Assembly: GCA_002432545.1 (NCBI GenBank)
Contig: DJFR01000216.1
Coordinates: forward strand, 12,617-26,858
Direction of reading: 5' to 3'
DNA length: 14,242 nt
Origin: Flammeovirgaceae bacterium UBA5867
Lineage (GTDB): Bacteria > Bacteroidota > Bacteroidia > Cytophagales > Cyclobacteriaceae
Shown here: positions 1-5,666 of the stretch, one piece after another
Position numbering within the stretch: the stretch's first letter is position 1
Layout: each line of letters opens with the position of its first letter
Notes under the pieces: model-generated
The model's input: the letters and a program-made list of their open reading frames with translations, nothing else
What the model was told of the DNA's origin: nothing
Database searches by the model: none
Made by a program: the position numbers and the translations under genes

Positions 1-51
1 CGAAATACCCTGGCACGATATTTTAGTTAATTACGTATTATACCCATCCCA

Positions 52-543
52 ATGGAAAATGTAGTGAAGAACGTTGACGACCTGGTCAGACTGATCATGG
101 CGAATCACGAACGCGAAGAGTTTTACAAGCATGCCGCGCTGATCTCTAAAAATGCTGCATTGCATGATCTCTTTCACGAATTTGCGTATCAATCTCAAGT
201 TAACAAAGATCACCTTTCACGCTGGCTGATTGCTTATGGATCGGCACAGGCACTGGATCTTACCAAAGACACTATATACAGGAAAGCACTCCGCTGGATG
301 AAGTTTGAAGTCTCTTACAAACGCAGAGTATTGCTCGACTGCTGTTCGACTGTGGAAGCTATGACGCAGAAGGAATACCAGGCGGTGATGAAAGATTCCA
401 CATTGTCACACGCAACGCTACGCGAAATTCAGCAACACCTTGAAAACTTCGAGACGTGCTCACAGCAATTAACAGAAGCGCTCGCACAACCGCAGGAAGC
501 GGGTGCAGCTAACACGGCCAGCAAAACTGTTAACCTTGCATAA
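52..543 (+). CDS. DUF2383-like ferritin-type four-helix-bundle protein
   Basis: A 163-aa soluble protein with no signal peptide or membrane segment. It is almost all helical and reads like the PA2169/DUF2383 family of small ferritin-like bundles: an N-terminal helix starting VDDLVRLIMANHEREEF (about 8-24), a second helix with FHEFAYQSQ (about 41-49), a basic middle stretch around RWMKFEV (81-87), a helix with LLDCCSTVEAMTQKEYQ (about 94-110), and a last helix to about 143. The C-terminal 20 residues are Ala/Thr-rich and probably disordered. Members are often stress-associated, but their biochemical role is poorly defined, and I do not see a complete di-iron E/ExxH set that would support ferroxidase activity. 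The start at 52 is the only one that keeps the whole first helix. The gene converges on the next one, with stop codons 5 bp apart. The family call is by pattern only. Confidence 0.75.
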   Translation: MENVVKNVDDLVRLIMANHEREEFYKHAALISKNAALHDLFHEFAYQSQVNKDHLSRWLIAYGSAQALDLTKDTIYRKALRWMKFEVSYKRRVLLDCCSTVEAMTQKEYQAVMKDSTLSHATLREIQQHLENFETCSQQLTEALAQPQEAGAANTASKTVNLA

Positions 544-548
544 CCCGA

Positions 549-749
549 TCACGTACGGTAACATTCCATGCAGCAATACCGGCAAGCGTTGATCTGCCGG
601 TAATATTTACGTGCTGCGTGAATCGCTTCGTAGCATGAAGGAAACGGACCAAGCTCAATTTTATCTACTGGTAAATATTGACATTTGACCCGATGCACAA
701 GGTGATCACCCTGCTGCGTTGCATCGGTATCGACACAATAAAAATTCAT
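549..749 (-). CDS. Small Cys-rich conserved hypothetical protein
   Basis: A 66-aa protein with no signal peptide. Its pattern is an early GDHLVH segment (14-19), a CQYLP motif (23-27), a central ELGPF-x-SCYEA block (about 32-42), a KYY segment (about 48-50) and a C-terminal CRYCCMEC cluster (about 56-63). I recognise this layout (GDHxVH, CxxLP, xLGxFxSCxEA, CxxCxxxC near the end) from small hypothetical proteins widespread in Bacteroidota. I know of no assigned function; the spaced cysteines and histidines suggest a metal-binding fold, which is inference. It is convergent with the DUF2383-like gene and lies downstream of the Cys-rich lipoprotein on the same strand (60-bp gap), so the two may be co-transcribed. 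Its 3' coding end contains a perfect 8-bp hairpin (577-602). Confidence 0.75.
   Translation of the reverse strand: MNFYCVDTDATQQGDHLVHRVKCQYLPVDKIELGPFPSCYEAIHAARKYYRQINACRYCCMECYRT
577..602. terminator. Perfect 8-bp hairpin at convergent gene ends, possible terminator
   Basis: TACCGGCA at 577-584 is exactly complementary to TGCCGGTA at 595-602, with a 10-nt loop. It begins 34 bp past the stop of the rightward DUF2383-like gene and lies inside the last codons of the leftward Cys-rich gene. Neither flank has a real T-tract (AATATTT follows on +), so it is a weak terminator candidate. It may instead protect the 3' end of the + mRNA. Confidence 0.35.
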
Positions 750-780
750 ATCGTATTCTGTTTATAGTTGGCGTGTCCTT

Positions 781-809
781 GTATAGTTAGCTATACGGGG
801 ATACTTTTT
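781..809 (+). other. 6-bp inverted repeat followed by a T-tract
   Basis: GTATAG (781-786) and CTATAC (791-796) flank TTAG. After GGGGATAC a run of Ts starts at 804. On the + strand this resembles a spaced terminator, but no rightward gene ends here. It lies between the leftward lipoprotein (stop at 810) and the leftward 66-aa gene (start at 749), so an operator for the latter is equally possible. Confidence 0.3.
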
Positions 810-1226
810 TTATTGGTGTTGCCAGCACTTTCCATTTGCATTCCGGGTAGTGCGTTTGCACCGGCTGCCGGATTTGGTTTTGGCAATGCATTGATGTGAT
901 ACCGTCATGGTCTTTTCGCCTGAGCCATGCACTTGCTGGATCTGCTGCTGCTGACGTTGCTGTTTAGGGGCAACCGGAGCAGCCGGATTTTTACTACCCA
1001 CAGGATGACAGGCACTGCACGCTGTATAGCCCTGCTCTTTGGCTACGGAAAGTCGTATACCTATGCGACTATGTTTGAGGTACTGACATGAACTCTTATG
1101 ATACTTGTTGCCCGTACGGGTAATATAAACCGTCAGGTCATCGGTCTGACTAAAGGCACATCCCTGAAGTTGAACCAGGAAGAAAAGCAATACCGCTGTG
1201 CGGAGTATATAACTGTTGAACCGCAT
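810..1226 (-). CDS. Cys-rich lipoprotein with putative zinc-binding and DUF5763-like modules
   Basis: A 138-aa lipoprotein if read from the ATG at 1226. That start gives a standard signal (Arg near the N-terminus, hydrophobic 10-20) and lipobox L20-Q21-G22-C23. The frame stays open to 1340, but that extension runs through the 21-bp repeats and would bury the signal. After the lipobox comes a module VYITRTG-x-KYHKSSCQYL (33-50) with C47 and a CSACHP motif (C70, C73, H74), the short Cys/His module often found at the ends of secreted nucleases and ComEC-like proteins. A glutamine-rich linker follows (about 88-98). The C-terminus has C113, C123, C134 and H137 spaced as in DUF5763 (CxxxTxxGxxCxRxx...CxxH). 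Both modules probably bind zinc; no catalytic site is visible. Three TTCCGAA repeats lie 57-105 bp upstream. Confidence 0.7.
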   Translation of the reverse strand: MRFNSYILRTAVLLFFLVQLQGCAFSQTDDLTVYITRTGNKYHKSSCQYLKHSRIGIRLSVAKEQGYTACSACHPVGSKNPAAPVAPKQQRQQQQIQQVHGSGEKTMTVSHQCIAKTKSGSRCKRTTRNANGKCWQHQ

Positions 1227-1282
1227 ATCATTTCGTTCATAGAATGAAATACGACAAGCGAGCGCTGCTAATGAAAAGTTTC

Positions 1283-1331
1283 TTCCGGAATGCAGCAGAT
1301 TTTTTCCGAAGGTACTGTTTTTCTTTCCGAA
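1283..1331 (+). promoter_or_regulatory. Three TTCCGAA direct repeats on an exact 21-bp period
   Basis: TTCCGGA at 1283, TTCCGAA at 1304 and TTCCGAA at 1325 start exactly 21 bp apart, all in the same orientation; the first two copies are followed by a T-rich stretch. The array ends 57 bp from the lipoprotein ATG (1226, minus strand). Two helical turns between identical half-sites is the layout of a regulator binding one DNA face, as in LytTR-type or AraC-type activators; the regulator class is inference. The same motif recurs at 2026-2053. Confidence 0.6.
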
Positions 1332-1415
1332 GTGCTTCATCGGGATGGTATAAATAAACCTATATCCGCGAAATAAGACTGATCTGATGACTTTACATAT
1401 ATACCTTTAAACGCG

Positions 1416-1970
1416 TTATGCCAGTAAAACACTGAAGCCATACAGCATCAGTATCAAACCGATTACGAAGAGTAGTGCTGCGTATAGTTTATTTCCGGGC
1501 GATGCCAGCTTTTGAAGTATAGATGTACTTTTTCGGGATGGCATGTTACCAATCGCGCCCATCTGCTGCCGTAACTGGTTAACAACAGCATCCAGACCTG
1601 CATTACTATATATAGCATCAGTACCCTCAGGCAGGATGTGTTTAGCCACCAATTGATCCTGTGTAACTTCGAATAATATAGGGATAATTACCTTTTCATC
1701 GTTACGTTTATAGCCGAGCAGTGTATTGAATTCCGGTGATGGTATAAGTTTCGATATATAGCTCGGGCTAACAATAACAATGCCATAGCGGCACCGCTGC
1801 ATACCAGCTACCAGGGCATCGCATACCACATCGCCTATACTTAACTCCTGCCCGGTATACCATACTTTTATACCTTCCGCTTCGAGTCGTGCTGCCAATT
1901 CATTTACAAGCGGAATCTTGTCCTCTACAGCATGCGATATAAAAAGGTCGTACGGATAGGTATGATGCAT
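1416..1970 (-). CDS. TIR-domain protein with C-terminal transmembrane anchor
   Basis: A 184-aa protein with one TIR domain (about 5-140) and a single C-terminal hydrophobic helix (about 162-183). TIR landmarks: box 1 YDLFISHAVEDK (7-18), the KVWYTGQELSIGD loop (35-47), the strand GIVIVSPSY (63-71) and E80 in SPEFNTLL, at the position of the catalytic glutamate in NAD-cleaving TIRs. The following strand is VIIPILFEV (94-102). There is no signal peptide, so the domain is expected in the cytoplasm, tail-anchored to the inner membrane. Bacterial TIRs commonly cleave NAD+ or make cyclic ADP-ribose signals in immune systems such as Thoeris and CBASS; activity here is inferred from E80. A basic, Ser-rich linker (about 143-161) precedes the helix. 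The gene is divergent from the ASRT homologue, and both flanks carry TTCCGAA repeats. Confidence 0.85.
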   Translation of the reverse strand: MHHTYPYDLFISHAVEDKIPLVNELAARLEAEGIKVWYTGQELSIGDVVCDALVAGMQRCRYGIVIVSPSYISKLIPSPEFNTLLGYKRNDEKVIIPILFEVTQDQLVAKHILPEGTDAIYSNAGLDAVVNQLRQQMGAIGNMPSRKSTSILQKLASPGNKLYAALLFVIGLILMLYGFSVLLA

Positions 1971-2025
1971 CTATAAATCGTAAAGCCTAAGTATAGAAGC
2001 TTTCTGCCCGGTGTGCAAAGTATGT

Positions 2026-2053
2026 TTCCGAAAGCATCATTTTTTCTTCCGAA
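2026..2053 (+). promoter_or_regulatory. Two TTCCGAA direct repeats, 21 bp apart, in the TIR/ASRT intergenic region
   Basis: TTCCGAA at 2026-2032 and 2047-2053, each followed by GC(A) and a run of five or six Ts, match the array at 1283-1331 in core, period and strand. They lie in the 157-bp gap between the leftward TIR gene (start 1970) and the rightward ASRT gene (start 2128). A 13-bp palindrome GCAGT-ATA-ACTGC follows at 2066-2078. They probably regulate the ASRT gene and perhaps both genes. The core promoter itself is not clear to me. Confidence 0.6.
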
Positions 2054-2127
2054 CGCATACTTTTTGCAGTATAACTGCGCAACTGTTGGCATTGTTTTTA
2101 CCGGTATATGCCGAAACGATTATCGCA

Positions 2128-2508
2128 ATGAAAAACATCGGACATAAAGTATGGGCGATTGCCGAAGGGTATATACCTCCGTATAGCACGGGACCTGAAC
2201 CCGAAATGCTCAGTCATGAAACAGCATGTATTCTGAATGCGAATGATCAGGATGCGAACGTAACGTTTACCATATATTTTTCAGACCGCGATCCGGTAGG
2301 CCCCTATAAAATTCAGGTTGCTGCACGCAGAACCAAACACGTTCGGTTTAATGATCTGAAAGATCCGCAGCCAGTTCCTACAGGCACCGACTATGCTTGT
2401 GTGATTGAGTCTGATATTCCGATTGTTGTGCAGCATACCAGGCTTGATAGCAGGCAGGCGGAAAATGCGTTGCTTAGTACGATGGCTTTTCCTGCGGATG
2501 GCCGTTGA
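2128..2508 (+). CDS. Orphan sensory rhodopsin transducer (ASRT-family) protein
   Basis: A 126-aa soluble protein that matches the Anabaena sensory rhodopsin transducer family (PF07100) over its whole length. Hallmarks are WAIAEGYIPPY (9-19), the block SHETACILNA (29-38), YFSDRDPVGPY (50-60), ARRTKHVRFNDL (66-77) and the very conserved VVQHTRLDSRQAENALLST (100-118). The start at 2128 reproduces the usual family length (about 125 aa); the open frame reaches 2011, but that extension crosses the 21-bp repeats. In Anabaena the protein forms a beta-rich tetramer that binds the photoreceptor, but most family members occur without a rhodopsin, and the superfamily has been proposed to bind small molecules. 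No rhodopsin gene is visible here. It is divergent from the TIR-TM gene and converges on the LLM oxidoreductase gene. Confidence 0.9.
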   Translation: MKNIGHKVWAIAEGYIPPYSTGPEPEMLSHETACILNANDQDANVTFTIYFSDRDPVGPYKIQVAARRTKHVRFNDLKDPQPVPTGTDYACVIESDIPIVVQHTRLDSRQAENALLSTMAFPADGR

Positions 2509-2572
2509 TCATTATCCGTTCACTGTTAATCGTTATTCGTGAATGCAGAAATACGGCTGGGTAAATATATAC

Positions 2573-3547
2573 TTATAAGGCTTTTAGTATTGGCAGTACT
2601 TTATCACCGAAGTCTTCGATGAAGGTTTGTTGATTTCGATTTACGTTGTGCAGCATTAGATTGGTGAAGCCTGCGTGTATATATTCTCCGAGCCAGTCTG
2701 TATGTTGTTGTAATGACGAGCTTACCAATACTTTTTCTTTCAGCTCTTTTACATCTACCGTTTTACCAATAGCATCAAACTGTGCAGGTGTTCGCAAGTC
2801 TGTCATAACGGAGTTATCGAAAATATTATTGCGCCACTGCAACAGCGCTTCACCGCGCGCTTCTTTTTCAGAACGGCCGTACGATAATTGTACTTTTATG
2901 TAGATTGGTTTACCTTCTCCTCCGCCCGCTATAAATGCATCACGCATGCGCTTTAATTCTGCAACAGGTCGTGATGTTGTGATCAATCCGTCTGCCCAGC
3001 TTCCGGCCCAGCGCGCTGTAACTTCAGTAATGGCGGCACCGATCAGTAAAGGTTTCTTTTCGGGTAAGGTGTATAAGCGTGCATCATCTGTTACCACCAG
3101 CCCATCCGTTGTAACAGTCTCTCCCGCCCACAGCTTACGTATAATGGTGGCACTCTCCAATAGCCGCGCGTTGCGTTCGGGTTTGGCCGGCCAGCGATCG
3201 CCCGTTATATGTTCGTTGAGATTTTGGCCGCTGCCGATCGCAATCCAGAATCGTTCGGGAAACATTTCGGCCAGCGTAGCACATGCCTGTGCTATAATAG
3301 CAGGATGGTAGCGTTGTCCCGGGGCATTCACAATACCAAAGTCAATTTTGGAAGTAGCCTGCAAGGCAGCTCCTAGCCAGGACCATGCAAAACCGCTTTG
3401 CCCCTGTTGTTCACTCCACGGATAAAAATGATCTGACGAAAGCGCTCCCTGGAAACCCGCGCCCTCGGCTGCAACAACCCATCGCAGTAATTCACTGGGA
3501 AGAAACTGCTCGTGCGATGCATGATATCCGATCTTTACCTTCATCAT
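2573..3547 (-). CDS. LLM-class flavin-dependent oxidoreductase, TIGR03885-like
   Basis: A 324-aa (beta/alpha)8-barrel oxidoreductase of the luciferase-like monooxygenase family. Visible blocks: the N-terminal strand KVKIGYHASHEQFLPSEL (3-20), the SSDHFYPW motif (about 37-44), the turn RYHPAIIAQACATLAEMFP (about 79-97), WIAIGSGQNLNEHITGDRWP (about 101-120), RLLESATIIRKLWAGE (about 128-143) and KKPLLIGAAITE near 165. The pattern fits the TIGR03885 group, which I recall as related to F420-dependent sugar-phosphate dehydrogenases but proposed to use FMN in F420-negative genomes. Substrate unknown. It starts 7 bp after the GH13 gene ends, so the two are almost certainly one operon. A second Met follows the first directly; either may start translation. 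Confidence 0.85.
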   Translation of the reverse strand: MMKVKIGYHASHEQFLPSELLRWVVAAEGAGFQGALSSDHFYPWSEQQGQSGFAWSWLGAALQATSKIDFGIVNAPGQRYHPAIIAQACATLAEMFPERFWIAIGSGQNLNEHITGDRWPAKPERNARLLESATIIRKLWAGETVTTDGLVVTDDARLYTLPEKKPLLIGAAITEVTARWAGSWADGLITTSRPVAELKRMRDAFIAGGGEGKPIYIKVQLSYGRSEKEARGEALLQWRNNIFDNSVMTDLRTPAQFDAIGKTVDVKELKEKVLVSSSLQQHTDWLGEYIHAGFTNLMLHNVNRNQQTFIEDFGDKVLPILKAL

Positions 3548-3554
3548 CTTTATA

Positions 3555-5162
3555 CTATATATTCTTTAACCAGGCATAGCCGTAACGTCCCAGCTGTAAT
3601 TCGCGGTTATGGCCCAGTATACCCGGACCAAAGAAACATATTACAGCACCTATATCTTCGGTTAATAAATACGTAGCCGGTATATCGCTCAGGTTATGAA
3701 CGAGTATATATCGTTTTCCGCCTTCGTCATAGCGGAATACGATAATCGATTCGTGCCGCGACTCCAGCATTGTAAATTTATCGATCGTAGTCGCACCAAG
3801 TTGCTGGCGGCATTGTATAGCGCTCGTCATCCACTGCAGGAACGATTCTTCCTTCACCTGCTCTGCTACATTTATATTTTTATAGCTGAATATACCTTTA
3901 TCGACTGCCGGATAAGGTAATGCCTCTGCCGGTGCGTTTGAAAATCCTGCATTCTTTTCGGCAGACCATTGCATCACCGTGCGTATACTTTCGCGACCCT
4001 TTAACTCAAGGTCCTCGCCCATACCAAGTTCATCGCCATAGCGAATCATGGATGTACCCGGTAAACAGAACATAATGCTATATACCATTTCCATACGCTC
4101 GCGATCGTTGTTCAGCATCGGTGCCAGGCGCCTGCGGATGCCGCGACCGTAGATGCGCATATACTCTTCCGGGGCAAAGGCATCAAACACTTCGTTGCGC
4201 TCATCTTCTTTCAGTTTACCAAGATTGAGTTCGTCATGCTTGCGAATAAAGTTTACATACCCACATCCCGGAGGCATAGGTACTTTAAAGAGAAGATCGA
4301 TTGCCTCCTTCAACGGCTGCGCTGTATTCCGTGCCAGTGCCAGGAACAAGTGCTGGTTCGTAATGAAGTCGAACATCAGGTGCATGCGATCGCCATTGCC
4401 AAAGTATCGCGCCAGCTTATCGATATCATCATTCGCTTCGGCCAGCATTACAGCTGATGGATTATATTCATCGAGCCATCGTCTCATATCATCGAGTATA
4501 GCTTCGTGGTCTTCTCCGTTTACATGATCAGGTCGTTCGAACTGAATCAATATATGAACAGCATCGACACGAAAGCCGGATACACCTTCGTCAAGCCAGA
4601 ACTTTATAACCTTGCGAATCTCGTCTTTTACACTCGGATTATATATATTCAGATCAGGTTGCTCGCGATAAAAGCGATGGTGAAAGTACTGGCCTGCCTG
4701 TTCATTCCAGGTCCACGTGTTTTCTTCTTCCCCCGGAAATATAGTTTTATGTTGCCCTTCCGGGATATAATCTGACCATATATAATAATCACGATACGGA
4801 GAGTTACGGTCGCGACAAGCCTGCTGAAACCAGGTGTGCTGGTCGGATGTATGATTTACCACGAGGTCAATCAACACATATATACCCTGTTGTTTTGCTT
4901 CGTTCAGAAATTGCCGAAAATCTTCGAGTGTACCCAGACGCGGATCGACTGCTACAAAATCAGCAATATCATAACCGTCATCACGATTCGGACTTGGATA
5001 GAACGGAAGTAACCAGATACAATCTATACCCAGTTGTTTCAGATACGGAAGCTTTTGAATAAGGCCCTGAAAGTCGCCAATACCATCATCATTCGAATCA
5101 AAGAACGTCTCAACGTCCAGCGAGTAAATGGTGATGTACCTGTACCAAAGATTATCAGACAT
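3555..5162 (-). CDS. Trehalose-synthase-like GH13 alpha-amylase-family enzyme
   Basis: A 535-aa cytoplasmic GH13 enzyme (no signal peptide) that lines up with trehalose synthase (maltose glucosylmutase) and close relatives. The conserved regions are all present: YPSPNRDDGYDIADF (55-69), DLVVNHTSDQHTWF (99-112), GFRVDAV with nucleophile D200, MLAEAN with acid/base E242, and RKHDELNL with the third carboxylate D310. The YFGNGDRMHLMFDF stretch (253-266) and the PMPPGCGYVNF block (295-305) are typical of the trehalose synthase branch. A C-terminal beta domain runs to the end; there is no fused maltokinase. The likely activity is maltose/trehalose interconversion or hydrolysis of short alpha-glucans; which one cannot be settled by eye. 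It is followed after 7 bp by the LLM oxidoreductase and preceded after 67 bp by the 81-aa gene on the same strand. Confidence 0.88.
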   Translation of the reverse strand: MSDNLWYRYITIYSLDVETFFDSNDDGIGDFQGLIQKLPYLKQLGIDCIWLLPFYPSPNRDDGYDIADFVAVDPRLGTLEDFRQFLNEAKQQGIYVLIDLVVNHTSDQHTWFQQACRDRNSPYRDYYIWSDYIPEGQHKTIFPGEEENTWTWNEQAGQYFHHRFYREQPDLNIYNPSVKDEIRKVIKFWLDEGVSGFRVDAVHILIQFERPDHVNGEDHEAILDDMRRWLDEYNPSAVMLAEANDDIDKLARYFGNGDRMHLMFDFITNQHLFLALARNTAQPLKEAIDLLFKVPMPPGCGYVNFIRKHDELNLGKLKEDERNEVFDAFAPEEYMRIYGRGIRRRLAPMLNNDRERMEMVYSIMFCLPGTSMIRYGDELGMGEDLELKGRESIRTVMQWSAEKNAGFSNAPAEALPYPAVDKGIFSYKNINVAEQVKEESFLQWMTSAIQCRQQLGATTIDKFTMLESRHESIIVFRYDEGGKRYILVHNLSDIPATYLLTEDIGAVICFFGPGILGHNRELQLGRYGYAWLKNI

Positions 5163-5201
5163 TAAAGGATCGTAAGGTTATAAATTCATACTATCTAAAA
5201 T

Positions 5202-5224
5202 TATATATAGCCAGGTATATATAG
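5202..5224 (+). repeat. Duplicated TATATATAG between the 81-aa gene and the GH13 gene
   Basis: TATATATAG occurs at 5202-5210 and 5216-5224, separated by CCAGG, in the 67-bp gap upstream of the GH13 gene. The AT-rich copies could be part of its promoter, but I see no clean TAnnTTTG element. No function is assigned. Confidence 0.4.
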
Positions 5225-5229
5225 CTAGT

Positions 5230-5475
5230 CTATTCTTCCTCCACGATCAGCGATATTATTTTATGATCGTTATCGGCCTTCTCATCAATGATGATCGGAT
5301 CCGAAACGATCTTGGCTACCGCACTCTTGTCCTTGCACGTTACACGCACTGTATTTCCTTTTTCAAAACGTTTCTCTTCATTGTTCAACACCGTAACGCG
5401 TACCTGAATGGAATTTCCTTCCTTCAGATCGCGGAAAGATATCTCATCTACAATAGGAACATCTATAGTTTGCAT
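5230..5475 (-). CDS. Small beta-rich protein of unknown function
   Basis: An 81-aa soluble protein with no signal peptide, membrane segment or cysteine-rich motif. It has one cysteine. Alternating hydrophobic and charged residues (SIQVRVTVL at 22-30, TVRVTC near 42-47, AVAKIVSDPIII near 52-63, KIISLIVEEE at the end) suggest a compact beta-barrel or sandwich; the spacing recalls small PUA/ASCH-like folds, but I cannot support that assignment. Base composition and codon use look like the neighbours. It precedes the GH13 gene on the same strand with a 67-bp gap, so it may be the first gene of that operon. Upstream the strand is AT-rich without a recognisable promoter. Confidence 0.7.
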   Translation of the reverse strand: MQTIDVPIVDEISFRDLKEGNSIQVRVTVLNNEEKRFEKGNTVRVTCKDKSAVAKIVSDPIIIDEKADNDHKIISLIVEEE

Positions 5476-5565
5476 AGTAAATAGAGTTAGTAAAAAAATT
5501 ATTTACGACTGGCAATGACCGATCGCCCGCACAAACTATCCACATAAAAAACCATACCGTCCGAA

Positions 5566-5607
5566 AAAAACAAAAGCACCCGCTGTCCCAAAAAAGACAA
5601 CAGGTGC
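5566..5607 (-). terminator. Intrinsic terminator of the RND efflux operon
   Basis: Read on the minus strand: GCACCTGTTGTC (5607-5596), an 8-nt loop, GACAGCGGGTGC (5587-5576), then TTTTGTTTTTTT. The stem is 12 bp with two G-U pairs and the T-tract follows directly. The + direction has no such tract, so it acts leftward only. It ends transcription of the efflux operon about 60 bp past the adaptor stop and insulates the 81-aa/GH13/LLM unit. Confidence 0.85.
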
Positions 5608-5616
5608 CAAATAAAT

Positions 5617-5658
5617 CTTACTTCTTACTTCTTACTTCTTACTTCTTACTTCTTACTT
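5617..5658. repeat. Heptanucleotide tandem repeat, six perfect CTTACTT copies
   Basis: Six uninterrupted copies of CTTACTT (AAGTAAG on the minus strand) occupy 5617-5658, followed by a decayed partial copy. The array lies between the adaptor stop codon (5667-5669) and the intrinsic terminator. Arrays of this kind change copy number by slipped-strand mispairing. Here it would alter only the operon's 3' untranslated region, so it is not a coding phase switch. Confidence 0.9.
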
Positions 5659-5666
5659 CTAATTCT

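Noticed and set aside
1227..1340. N-terminal extension of the lipoprotein
   Set aside because: It would place the signal peptide and lipobox in the middle of the protein and again runs through the regulatory repeats.
2011..2127. N-terminal extension of the ASRT-like protein
   Set aside because: The frame is open, but the extension translates the 21-bp repeats and a palindrome. The ATG at 2128 gives the normal family length and the conserved N-terminus.
2509..2572. Terminator between the convergent ASRT and LLM genes
   Set aside because: TTCAC (2519-2523) and GTGAA (2539-2543) form only a 5-bp stem with a 15-nt loop and no T-tract on either strand.
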